Translations under genes and position numbers: made by a program | Shown here: positions 20,346 to 29,578 of the stretch, piece by piece | How the letters are laid out: the number at the start of each line of letters is the position of its first letter | Position numbering within the stretch: position 1 is the stretch's first letter | Notes under the pieces: model-generated | Database searches by the model: none | What the model was told of the DNA's origin: nothing | What the model saw: the letters and a program-made list of their open reading frames with translations, nothing else | From: Isochrysis galbana | Taxonomy: Eukaryota > Haptophyta > Isochrysidales > Isochrysidaceae | Direction of reading: 5' to 3' | Assembly: GCA_018136815.1 (NCBI GenBank) | Contig: CM030935.1 | Location: 3,856,299 to 3,920,298 of the forward strand | DNA: 64,000 nucleotides

Positions 20346-20867
20346 CCTCTGTCGTATTCCATACGATGACAGACTTTTACTTCTAACCGGTGGTTTATTT
20401 TAAGCCTCAAGGTCTCGTCGGCGACATTCTACCCCTTCTCTTACTTTCTTTCGATGTCATCAAACGTTCCACGACTGTCTTCCGTCTTCTCTTCATGCAT
20501 CGGTTGTAGTCTTCCGTCTTCTCTTCGTATATCGGCGGTAGCTCCACAGCGAGGTCTTCTCTCGTTGTTCCGACTTCTCTGTTTCGCATGTCTGTGCGCC
20601 GATGAGTTGCCTTGGTGCCGACGCTTGACAGTCCGCCCTGAGTGTGGTTAGTTTTCGCCCTGTTTGGTTTAGTTCGTGTGTGTCTGTGTGACGAGGGGTC
20701 TTTTTGAGTCCCTGCGTTGTAGTCTCTCGTGTCTACCTTGGACCTAAGAAGCTCTCATTCTCCTTCTCTCTCTTCCTCTAGCTCGCTAGCTAGCCTCGGC
20801 CCTACCCTCCAACGCCGCGCGTTGTGGGCCTCCGAACCTCCGTCTCTCTTCTCGTCCCTCGCACTCG

Positions 20868-21020
20868 ATGGTAGAAGCTGTCAGACCCGACTTCTACTAT
20901 GACCTCTCAGACATATTCCCGCAAGCAACCACCTACGACTCCTTCACGGCCGCGTCAGCTGCCGGCTCGATCGAACGGCCCTCTGCCCACGAGCCAGTAG
21001 TCATCGCGTGTTCGACATCC
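20868..21020 (+). pseudogene. Short ORF cut by a family B element
   Basis: A CT-rich leader precedes an ATG opening MVEAVRPDFYYDLSDIFPQA. After about 50 codons the frame enters family B sequence at CTCCTATGCCTCCCGGGCTGG. The leader and start look like a gene start or a retroelement ORF start, but the rest is missing. I do not recognise the peptide. The 20350-20867 stretch before it contains only simple-sequence and leader-like DNA, including a doubled TCTTCCGTCTTCTCTTC. Confidence 0.35.
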
Positions 21021-21515
21021 TCCTATGCCTCCCGGGCTGGCGGCGGGCTCTGTCTCGTCTTATCCTGTAAATAGGCGCGAGCCTTACCGATTTTCCGGTG
21101 GGCGGAGCTCTCGCTCCGCCCACCCCCTTCTCCGCGCTCTCTCTCCCCTCTCCTGCGGCACGCGCGATGGCGCGCCTGCGGCAGGCCTCCAGCTACCCTC
21201 TGGCGGCCCCTGGAGGCTCCTGGAGGCCAGCTCAGGGGGCAGAGGAGGCTGGGGCTGGGCGCTGGGCCCTGGCCTCCTCTGCCTCTCCCTCGCTGGCGCT
21301 CCTGCGCCTCTGGGGCCCCCAGTCTGCACCGGTCTACCTGTCGACCAGCGACCAAGGGGGGAGGGGGGTTGGGTTTGGAGCGATGGGCTGGCCACGGCAC
21401 TGGCCAGGACGCGCGAGGCAGGCGAGCCTGCCAGGGAGAGAGTGGGTCAGTAGGGCTGTCCGCTCCTGGCAAGCCATCAGGCATGCCAGGAGCATGAGTG
21501 GTTCCTCCCCGCCTC
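21020..21515 (-). mobile_element. Family B retroposon copy, truncated at both ends
   Basis: The sequence follows the full B element at 57350-57790, including the GGGCGGAGCTCTCGCTCCGC hairpin, the AGCTCAGGGGGCAGAGGAGG block and a CAGGCATGCCAGGAG end. It lacks both the AACTAAGTTTATACTT end and the CACCGCACACGCGG end. Confidence 0.85.
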
Positions 21516-21519
21516 ACTA

Positions 21520-21735
21520 AAATATACCGGAGAGGGGCCCGACTGTATTTTGCGTACCGTGTTCGAAGGCTTGAAATTCGAAATTCGGTATTTTTCAAAG
21601 AATTCGCCGGACAAACCCCACAATTTTTTGCTGATCCATCCTACCGGAACCTATAGGGAGCTTATTTAGCCCTTCATTTACCCATTGCAGCTGGTGCCCT
21701 CCACACCCCCATAGTGAATGACCGGGCTAACATTT
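21520..21735 (+). repeat. Family C interspersed repeat, copy 2
   Basis: It shares CCTATAGGGAGCTTATTTAG and the ending GTGAATGACCGGGCTAAC with copy 1. It directly abuts the family B copy. The stretch 21736-22144 after it holds no gene that I can support and forms the 3' flank of the CRT-like gene. Confidence 0.75.
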
Positions 21736-22144
21736 TACATTTTGCCCTCGAAGCGCCTGGACACGACCTTGCTCACCGTCGTAAGCGGCGAGGAGAGAGC
21801 CTAGGATCAGCTGAGGCCTAGAACGGCTACTTCTGTAAAGTGAAAGTGAAAGAGGATTGCCGCGCTATTGTCACGGCGCACGAGCGCCACGCACGGCACA
21901 GGAAACAAAATAATTAAAACAAAACGTTTCCATGCTCGAGGCAGAATGGCATACTCCAGGAACTAGTGCCAACAAGGGAGGCTCGCGATAGCGGTGCTGC
22001 TTGGCCGTCCAAGAAGCGGCGCTGCTGGAGTTCACCTACTACGAGAGGTTGCACTACCACCGAGGGTTTGTCCACGCATGAGACACGCTCTCACGCGTTC
22101 AAGGCAAGAAAGCGGCGCGTCTTCGGCGTCCACGAGCCTTGCAG

Positions 22145-25100
22145 TTATTGGAAGGTGAAGATCGAGTCGCCTTCAACCGGCCAACTCCGGCGACCTTCGC
22201 TGTTCTCAGCAAGCGGCGACGGCACTCGCACACGCGCCCCTGAGTGGGAAGTACCTTCAGGGGAGCCGCTGTGGCCACGGTGTTCGGCCGCTCTGTCTCT
22301 GTCTCTCCAATCTCGCGAGGAGGCTTGACTCACACCGAATCCGGAACCTTGGGTTGGCAAGTCTTGCACCTGCTGCATCCCCGAAGCGGCTGAGTACTGC
22401 ACATCTGCTGCGCTACTAGATGAGTTAGGTTTCAGCTTGAAGGCGCCGCCTTCAACGAAAGCTGCCGCGTCGGGCATTGAGCTTGTGCTGCTCAAAAGAG
22501 GCTCCCAGGCGCGCGTTGTGGAGGCTCCCGAGGCGGCAGCGTCGTGGGCAGGCACAGCCGTGCTCAAGGCCTGTGAGCCAAACTCGGGGGTATCAGCAGT
22601 CGCCGAGCGGGATATCTCGCTTGAGCTAGCGCCGGTTGCCTCATCGGCGTCGGCGAGTGGTGAGCTAGCTTTTGAGGTCCAAGTGTCGGAGTCCATGCTA
22701 GGGCTGGAGGCGCTGCGGCAGTTGCTGCTCACGAGATAGTACGCAGTGAGCGCGACGAAGAGAATCGCAGCCACGGCAGTTTGCGGTAGCTGGAAAGGCT
22801 CGGGCGGTGCGAGCAGCGGCCAGAAGACACGCCGGATGGGTGCAGTAAAGCCTAGGATGGTCGCAGGGAAGAGAAGCGTCGAAGTAATGTGCAGGTGGAC
22901 TGGACGCCCCCACCGCAGCAAGACGAATGAGAGGGCCGACCAGATGCTCGAAACAATGAAGAAGAAGAGGATGAGCGGCAGCAAGTGCGTCTCTTCGCAT
23001 GCGCAGGACCAGCGTTGGCCCTTGCTAGACTCTGAGGCGCCAGAGCTAGCCGTACCCGACGTGGCAACCCCCGAACCAGCGCTCCGGCGCTCCGGAACCG
23101 GCAATCGGGATCCCGACACCGAGGCCTCCATGTCCGAACTGCGGCCCGGGCCGCCAGCCTTTGTGCGCGAATAACCTGCATCCCCCTCCTTGCCGTGGCC
23201 CAGTGCAGCTGCGAGGTGCTGCGACTCGTTTGGAGGCTCTTTGACGTCACCGGATGGCTTATCACTGTGGCCTCCCGCCGGACGGTCGGAGGGAGACATC
23301 CCCGTTGCGCCCGCATCGGTCTTGTCATTCTCGTCCGGGTTGCTCACAATGGCGTCGATGAGTGTGGAGATGTAGCAGTAGAAAGAGCGGCCGAGGTTAC
23401 GGAACGTAACGTCAATGGGTTGCCCGTGCGCAACGAGCAGCAGCACCGGCCCCACCACGAGGCCTGCAGCAAGCTGAGCCAACGGCACGTAAGAGTTAAG
23501 CACAAGCACGTCGACCGGCGCCTCCTTCAACCAGTGGCTCTTGAGCGACGATGAGACAACACTGCTGCCCACGCCGCCGACAAAGAGGAGCCGAGATGCA
23601 AGTGGATCGGAAGACAGACGGGGCGTGTGTATATCAGGAGACATGTGCGGTTCCCAAGTCTCATCCCCGCCATCGCCGCCGTAAGACGACGTGCCATCAC
23701 CACTTGACTGGTGCTGCTCTTGCTGCCCATTGCCCTGCTGCTGCTGTTGCTGCGATAAGACGTCGAAATCGGCGAGTGTGCTTCCGCCGCTGGAACCTTC
23801 GCGCGCAACGCCGCCGTGTACCCATGCGCCCGGCACAGGCGCCGTGCCCTCGTGTGTACCCTCCGTTGCCATAAATTGACGCCGCTCGGAATCGTCGCCA
23901 CCTCTCGCAAACCCATGAGCCGACGCCCCCGATATTTCCATCGGCGCCGAGAGAAGTGCAGTCTCCAATAGCGCTTCCGAGGCAGCAGCGGCTGCCTGCG
24001 CGACTGGACACATTAGATCAGCAGTCTCGAGCCGGAGTGAGTTGAGCCAAGGCTTGTCCCATAGTACGAGGTGTAGGGTGCAATCGGTCGCATCACCAAT
24101 TGTCTCGTGATTCCCCATGCTATGACCCTCACCAACGGCACCGCCGGAGCCGTCATGCGCAGCGTACGCTGACTCAGCTCTACTTCCTGCCACCTCTGGC
24201 GGAGCTCCAGCCGGCCGGAGCTGAGAGATGATATCGACCCTCAAACCCGCCACCACTTGCGTCGTAGCCTCCAAGACGCGCCTGATGGATGCACCCCGCA
24301 AGTGGACACATGCCAACACCAACGCTGATGTGGCCCCTTCGCGGAGTCTGCGGGCATTCGCATGGACAGCGGCGCCGCCGGGGCGTCCACCCGCTCCTCC
24401 GCAAACCATGGGGGAGGTCTGCAGCACCAAGAGAGATCGATTCGCCAGCTGCCAGATCCTGGAGCCGTCTCGCAGATCCCCTGATCTCACGCGATGCATT
24501 GTGCCACTCGATAGCCTCGCCGAGGTGACTTGAGGCGAGGGGTCGTCGTCTGAGCTGCGAGAGTGGTCTGCCTGAAGGGGAACGCCCTCGAGCCAGCGCC
24601 AGCCAACACGCTGCGATGCACCAGCTTCAACGCTGGGATGGCCCAGGAGAGAGGACAGAGGGTGCTCGCTTGGCACAGGTCGCCATGTTGGCTTCATTTC
24701 GCTTCTTGCCACGGCGCCACTGCTCAGCAGCCTGGGGACGGCCCCCTCCTGCCAGAGCGACGCGCTCAGTGGGTTGTGCGACCCCGTTGCCCCAAAGTCG
24801 GGCCACCAGCCTTTCGCGCGAATTTCCCTCGCTTCATTTAGCTCCTCGCCGACGGAGGGATAAGCGTGCGGCAGCGCAATCTGGAGATCAGCGGATGGCT
24901 CCATAAAGAAGGAGACGAAAATTGCACTAGCAGCCACAAGGGCAGCCACGATGCGGACTAGCGAGACGCCATTACGGCCGCGCCCAGCTCGTCGAGCAAT
25001 GCACACGGTGACGGCGAGCGCAAGGACGTTGAAGGGAAGAGCGGACTGGAGCAGCGTCGCCTGGGTGATCCCACGAAGACGCTCCGCAGCGTCTATCACG

Positions 25101-25528
25101 AAGAGCGAGTGGATGGCGTCGAGCACGCCCATAATGGCCACGTGGATAAGCTTGACGTGGCGGAGCCGCTCGGGCAGGGGGGACGCGCTCGACTGAGAGC
25201 GAGCGACTCGCAGCAAGGAGTATAGCAGAGCATTAAGAGCGGCCAGATGCGTATGCACGAGCAGTGCGCCATGCGGCAGGACCGCCGACATGCGGGCGAA
25301 GAGCACCTTCTCGACGGCGCCTGTGGCTAGTTGCACGGCGGCGATCGGCACCATCGCCCAGAGGATCCACTTGGCCATCGGTTTCTCCTTGCTTGGGTCG
25401 GAGAGCATGAGAGAGGAGGCGTCTGCTAGGAGCGGCTCGCCCAGCTGCGAGCGGGTGTTCCGCACGCCCTCAGTGAAGAAGACGGTGCTCCGGCGTGTGG
25501 AGGGAGTCTCGTGGAACATGCCTCCCAT
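22145..25528 (-). CDS. CRT-like drug/metabolite transporter with a large central insertion
   Basis: The single-exon frame from the ATG at 25528 gives 1,127 residues. The first half has about five spans, starting WILWAMVPIAAVQLATGAVE (~54), then an LLQSALPFNVLALAVTVCIA span typical of the CRT/CLT family. The second half has VLNSYVPLAQLAAGL, LLPLILFFFIVSSIWSALSF, STLLFPATILGFTAPIRR and a last span FVALTAYYLV. About 450 hydrophilic residues, with a poly-Gln stretch and Ser/Gly-rich low complexity, separate the halves. CRT-like proteins number ~400 residues and move thiols, peptides or drugs across plastid or vacuole membranes. The loop and the long Ser-rich tail are lineage-specific. The frame stays open to 25915, but that extension is Gly/Arg low complexity and overlaps the divergent promoter, so I rejected it. 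Confidence 0.65.
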   Translation of the reverse strand: MGGMFHETPSTRRSTVFFTEGVRNTRSQLGEPLLADASSLMLSDPSKEKPMAKWILWAMVPIAAVQLATGAVEKVLFARMSAVLPHGALLVHTHLAALNALLYSLLRVARSQSSASPLPERLRHVKLIHVAIMGVLDAIHSLFVIDAAERLRGITQATLLQSALPFNVLALAVTVCIARRAGRGRNGVSLVRIVAALVAASAIFVSFFMEPSADLQIALPHAYPSVGEELNEAREIRAKGWWPDFGATGSHNPLSASLWQEGAVPRLLSSGAVARSEMKPTWRPVPSEHPLSSLLGHPSVEAGASQRVGWRWLEGVPLQADHSRSSDDDPSPQVTSARLSSGTMHRVRSGDLRDGSRIWQLANRSLLVLQTSPMVCGGAGGRPGGAAVHANARRLREGATSALVLACVHLRGASIRRVLEATTQVVAGLRVDIISQLRPAGAPPEVAGSRAESAYAAHDGSGGAVGEGHSMGNHETIGDATDCTLHLVLWDKPWLNSLRLETADLMCPVAQAAAAASEALLETALLSAPMEISGASAHGFARGGDDSERRQFMATEGTHEGTAPVPGAWVHGGVAREGSSGGSTLADFDVLSQQQQQQGNGQQEQHQSSGDGTSSYGGDGGDETWEPHMSPDIHTPRLSSDPLASRLLFVGGVGSSVVSSSLKSHWLKEAPVDVLVLNSYVPLAQLAAGLVVGPVLLLVAHGQPIDVTFRNLGRSFYCYISTLIDAIVSNPDENDKTDAGATGMSPSDRPAGGHSDKPSGDVKEPPNESQHLAAALGHGKEGDAGYSRTKAGGPGRSSDMEASVSGSRLPVPERRSAGSGVATSGTASSGASESSKGQRWSCACEETHLLPLILFFFIVSSIWSALSFVLLRWGRPVHLHITSTLLFPATILGFTAPIRRVFWPLLAPPEPFQLPQTAVAAILFVALTAYYLVSSNCRSASSPSMDSDTWTSKASSPLADADEATGASSSEISRSATADTPEFGSQALSTAVPAHDAAASGASTTRAWEPLLSSTSSMPDAAAFVEGGAFKLKPNSSSSAADVQYSAASGMQQVQDLPTQGSGFGVSQASSRDWRDRDRAAEHRGHSGSPEGTSHSGARVRVPSPLAENSEGRRSWPVEGDSIFTFQ

Positions 25529-26121
25529 GGGCGGCGGGCGGAGTGAGCGAGCACTCGACAGCGCCTGTGCGTGGCCCTCCGCCGCCGCCTCCGCCTCGCT
25601 CAGCGCCCCGTCCGCTGTGTGCGCCGGCTGCGGCCGCCCGCGCCACCCCCTCGCGCCGCGCCGACCCTCTCGGCCTTCCCCCCCCCCTTCTTTCTGATTC
25701 CCCTCCCTCCCTCTTCTCCTTCTCCTCCCTTGCCAGCTCAGCTCGCGCTCTCCCCCCCCCCCCTTCCCTTCCCTTCCCTGCCCCCCCCCCCCCCTCCCCC
25801 TGGCTCCCTGCTCCCGGCCCTCCTCTTCCCCCCCCTTGTTCCCCCCCCCCCCTCCCTCTCTTGCTCCCCCGCTGTTCCCCCTCCCCCCTTTTTTTCTTTT
25901 CTTCCATGGAAGCACGCCACCTCACCACCACCCCACCAGCCCACCGCGTCCGTGGATTGTTTTGTAGATCCCCAGAAGTAGGTTGCCCCCCCCTCCTTCC
26001 CGCCGGTCGGACGCGGGGCGGACGGAGAGGGAGGAGAGGGGGAAGGGACAGCGCGGGTGCTCCCCTGTCCCGGAATCGTCTGAGGAGAGGCGGCGAAGGG
26101 AGAGGAGGGAGGACGAGGTCG
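25529..26121. promoter_or_regulatory. Bidirectional promoter region, C-rich on the plus strand
   Basis: The CRT-like gene (minus) and the CBM9-like gene (plus) diverge from this 593-bp spacer. It contains homopolymer C runs of up to 14 and CT-rich stretches on the plus strand, the strand sense for the CBM9-like gene. No TATA box was seen. Confidence 0.5.
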
Positions 26122-27651
26122 ATGGGGGGATACCCGCGCCACTACGTCGCCCACCGCCTCGCTGCGCACGAGCCGCGCCCCTCGATCGATGGCAGACTCG
26201 ACGACAACGCGTGGGCAGGAGCGCAGTGGACTGCCCACCCGTTTGTTGACATCACGGAATTCGCCGACGCGAGCCTCAACCAGGTGCAGGACGCGCTGCA
26301 GGCGCGCGCCAAAATCCGATGGGATGGCTCGTACCTCTACCTCGCCGCCGAGCTCAGAGGGCCCTTCCTGTTTGCAAAAGACGGGCCGTCGCACAATAAG
26401 GTGGCTCCCTACCACGATGACGACTTTGAGGTCTTCATCGGCCCGAGTGGCACGACGCAGTACTACAAAGAGTTTGAGGTATCTGTCCGCAATTCAACGT
26501 ACGATGTGCTCTGGGGTGTGCCTGACGGCGACGGTCGGCAATGCAACTCTGGGGAAGGAGCAGATTACCTCCCAACATGCGTCAATACCTCATACCCGGG
26601 ATACAAGGGCAACTGGACCATGCTAGACGTGGATTCGCCTGGGCTCGAAGGAGGTGGTCTCGTCGTTGCGACACACTATGATCTTTCATCGTACGCCACA
26701 TTTGCAACACCGTACACCACGTGGAGTGTCGAGATCGCCTTCCCCCTCCGCTCTGGTGCTAGGCATGGCGGCCTACTAGATGCAGGCGACGAGACGTCCG
26801 CAGATGATCTGGATCCAGCCGCACACGACCAAGTCTACTGGTTTTTCGACTTGGCGCGAGCGGTCCACCCGCGCCGCTTCAACATGAGCGCGTCTGGGGA
26901 CAACCACACCTACTGCCCTCTTGGCTGCGATCCATCTCTAGTGTCTGCGTTCCCTCACCTCTCGCCTCCGAGTGTTGATGAGTGCACGGAGGTCATCGAA
27001 AGGTACCCAACATTGCTCGGAGTTCGATCTTACAGCTGCTACTGGGAGTATGTGTATCAAAGCCTGGGTTCCGATGCCTACATGCACCGCCCGCTTCGCT
27101 GGGCCATCCTCCAGTTCGCGCCGCCGCAGCAGACTGCCGAGGAAGGGTCCGGCCCGCTAGATCCGTTGTGCCGCATGATTGAATGGCCAGGTCGGCACCT
27201 TGCGGCGAACCTCCTGTACGCGCAGGACGCGGCGCACAAGAGCTACGGTCGCTACCTGACCACCGTTCCCTCACTATTGGAGTCGTGCGCCAAGGCCCAA
27301 GAGCAGTCCAACTTCGTTCGGCCAACTGGTGCCCTCAAGTCGCCACCTCGCTTCCGCCGCCCGCCGACAGTTCCCAAGTGCGACGTCGACGTGCTGAAGA
27401 CTCTCGCGCACGCTCCGACAAACTTTCGGCTTGGGCTGTCGGTCGTGCCCAATGCCAGCCGACTTACCGCCGATTGTCCAATGCGTCCCTGCTTCAAGGC
27501 GGAGATCAACGTGACCACGCCGTTCGAGGGGTACAAATACACTGTCCGAATAGACTCGAACTCGAGGCTGCGCGTCATTCATTCACTCCCTCGAGGCAAG
27601 AGGCCGTGCTTGTCTTCACCCATGTTTGCCTCCTCTGATGCCAAGACATAG
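26122..27651 (+). CDS. CBM9-like carbohydrate-binding domain protein
   Basis: The single-exon frame gives 509 residues. The N-terminal ~250 residues follow the CBM9-like beta-sandwich pattern: PSIDGRLDDNAWAGAQWTAH, then AKIRWDGSYLYLAAEL, the acidic HDDDFEVFIGPSGTTQYYKE, the FEVSVRNSTYDVLW strand and WSVEIAFPL. The rest is Cys-rich (YCPLGCD, CYWEYVYQSLG, DCPMRPCF) with several N-glycosylation sites, suggesting a secreted or cell-surface protein. No signal peptide is visible from this ATG, and an upstream start at 25906 adds only low-complexity sequence, so a spliced first exon is possible. Related bacterial and algal proteins bind sugars or polysaccharides. No catalytic glycosidase motif was seen. 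It shares a bidirectional promoter region with the CRT-like gene. Confidence 0.75.
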   Translation: MGGYPRHYVAHRLAAHEPRPSIDGRLDDNAWAGAQWTAHPFVDITEFADASLNQVQDALQARAKIRWDGSYLYLAAELRGPFLFAKDGPSHNKVAPYHDDDFEVFIGPSGTTQYYKEFEVSVRNSTYDVLWGVPDGDGRQCNSGEGADYLPTCVNTSYPGYKGNWTMLDVDSPGLEGGGLVVATHYDLSSYATFATPYTTWSVEIAFPLRSGARHGGLLDAGDETSADDLDPAAHDQVYWFFDLARAVHPRRFNMSASGDNHTYCPLGCDPSLVSAFPHLSPPSVDECTEVIERYPTLLGVRSYSCYWEYVYQSLGSDAYMHRPLRWAILQFAPPQQTAEEGSGPLDPLCRMIEWPGRHLAANLLYAQDAAHKSYGRYLTTVPSLLESCAKAQEQSNFVRPTGALKSPPRFRRPPTVPKCDVDVLKTLAHAPTNFRLGLSVVPNASRLTADCPMRPCFKAEINVTTPFEGYKYTVRIDSNSRLRVIHSLPRGKRPCLSSPMFASSDAKT

Positions 27652-28034
27652 ACTAGATGGCCAGCGGACAATTTCTCGCGATCCGTAGCAGTGGCCGAAG
27701 CTGTGTGCTCTTCAAAGGTGGCGCCTTCTTGCCTCTCTATTGTAGTAGTATGGAGTTTGCTTTTTCGCGCCTCGTTGGAAGCTACCTGTCTTCGCGCTCG
27801 ATGAATCGAGTTGGCCCCTCGCATCCGTGTGGAAAAGGTTGCTGGCGAGTAGCTCTTCTCCTACCTCCCCAGGTACGTGAGCAACGCGCAATCCGGCACC
27901 ACCCACCATACCCGCCTGACACACATCACATTGTCGTATGTGCATGCGATGTGCTGCTTCATTAACTAAGTTTAAAACATCTAAAGACTAAATAAGATTC
28001 AGGCTACTACCACTAGCTTAGGGGGACCATCTCA
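27652..28034. other. Spacer between CBM9-like gene and family B element
   Basis: The 3' flank of the CBM9-like gene, AT-richer near 27960-28010. No gene or repeat was recognised. Confidence 0.5.
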
Positions 28035-29265
28035 ACTAAGTTTATACTTGGTTCACACATGGGGGGGCACGATCCCCCCCCCCTCTCTCCACTCCTCCCC
28101 TGCCGTGGGGAGGGAACCACCCATCCTCCTGGCATGCCTGATGGCGGCACGCCTGGTTCGCTCGTCCTAGCCCATCGTGGCCTGCCCATCGCTCCAACCC
28201 CACCTCCCCCCCTGGTCGACAGGCAGACAGGTGCAGCGTGGGGGCCCCTGGGGCTCAGGAGCGCCAGCGTGGGAGAGGCATGGGCATGGGAGGGCAGGGC
28301 CCAGCCCCAGCCTCCTCTGCCCCGTGAACTGGCCTCCACGAGCCTCTAGGGGTCGCCAGAGGGCAGCTGGAGGCCTGCCGCAGGCCTGGTTGGGCTGTAA
28401 GTACGGATATTAGTACTGATGCATTAGTATTAGCTCCCCAGGAGCTGATATACTGATGTTAGTTCCTAGGCTGCCAGTTCAAAAATAAAACTGAAAACAG
28501 CAAAACTCCGGAGCGGGAACGAGCCCCCGCGAACAAGCGCAGAGGCGCGCCAGCCCGCTCCCTCCCCCCGCCTATCTGTCCTTTGTCCTCCTAGCTGCCC
28601 ACCCCCCACCACCTTGGCCTCTTGCTCTTGGCCTCTTCACATGCACCCGCCAACTCGTGCTCTCTGTTTGTTTGCGCTGCCCTCCCCTTTGCGCGCGCGC
28701 CACGCGCTGCACGCTGGACACCCCCCAGTAAGTATAAGTATAATAATAGCGATACTGGAAGTTATAATAGGGGTGTAAGCTGATATTAGTACTGATGTAA
28801 GTACTGATGTAAGTGTAAGCTCAAAACCACCGTAAGCTTACGGACTGACAGCCCAACAAGGGCCGCAGGCGCGCCATTGCGCGTGCCGCAGGAGAGGGAG
28901 AGGGGAGAGAGCGAGAGAGCGCGCGGAGAAGGGGGTGGGCGGAGCGAGAGCTCCGCCCACCGAAACATTGGTAAGTCTCGCACCTGTTTACGGGAGAAGT
29001 CGGGACTGAGGACGCCGCCAGCCCGGTAGGCGCAGGAGGAAGGGGGGAACGGACCAACGGCCAACGGGGGGGGGGGGCGCGGGCCACCGGACACCGGACC
29101 ATATCTAAGCCCTTTACCCCTATCCCCCTAGTAGTGCACGAGGGGAGTTGCCTGATGGCGGGGGGGAAAGGGCCGGCGGAGTGGGGGTGTAGAAAGTTTG
29201 GCTGCGTGAGTAGAAGGTAGAGGGTCCACGGCCGCGTGTGCGGTGAGACTATTAAGAAATTAATA
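28035..29265 (+). mobile_element. Near full-length family B retroposon split by a MITE
   Basis: The element begins AACTAAGTTTATACTTGGTT and ends near CGTGTGCGGTGAGACTATTA, the two ends of the 57119-57866 copy in opposite orientation. Without the MITE (28385-28861) and its duplicated target it would be about 745 bp, matching the 748-bp intact copy. No target duplication of the B element itself was identified. Confidence 0.85.
28385..28861. mobile_element. 477-bp MITE with terminal inverted repeats and 8-bp target duplication
   Basis: The left end CCTGGTTGGGCTGTAAGTAC and the reverse complement of the right end CCTTGTTGGGCTGTCAGTCC agree at 17 of 20 bases. The 8 bp GCCGCAGG occur on both sides (28377-28384 and 28862-28869), and removing the insert restores continuous family B sequence. 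ATATTAGTACTGATG-type motifs repeat near both ends. It has no coding capacity. An 8-bp duplication fits hAT- or P-type transposition. Confidence 0.9.
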
Positions 29266-29578
29266 TAATATATATAAGTGATGAGTGAGGTGGGCTTTCG
29301 GGAAATGTAAATACAAGTCTATCTATTTTTGATTTCTTCAGGGTTATATCTTCTCCCAGGTACGAAGTGGGCGAGACATACATTTATACATTTCCCTCTC
29401 GGCGTATTAATCTTCCCTCAATTCGGCTTTCCTCTCTTCCTGATTTTCGCGCCATCCACCACGCTCTCCTTTCTCGTGAGTGCGTGGCGCCCCCCCCCCC
29501 CCCCCCCCCACCCCCACCCCCCCGCCTCGCTGCGCCACACACCCCACCCCCAGCCCCCGCCGCCGTCTCCGTCGCCGG
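29266..29578. promoter_or_regulatory. Kinase gene upstream region with poly-C run
   Basis: AT-rich until 29400, then CT-rich with a poly-C/CA run (29490-29522) ending at the kinase ATG. A pyrimidine-rich sense-strand leader recurs before most plus-strand genes here. Confidence 0.45.

Noticed and set aside
21023-21598. Frames of 100-190 codons in family B copies (also 28013-28413, 57274-57903)
   Set aside because: They recur with the repeat, shift frame between copies and lack domains.
25529-25915. N-terminal extension of the CRT-like frame
   Set aside because: Gly/Arg/Lys low complexity from poly-C DNA, and it overlaps the divergent promoter region.
25495-26121. N-terminal extension of the CBM9-like frame
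   Set aside because: Pro-rich low complexity antisense to the CRT-like gene start. The CBM9-like domain starts only after 26122.
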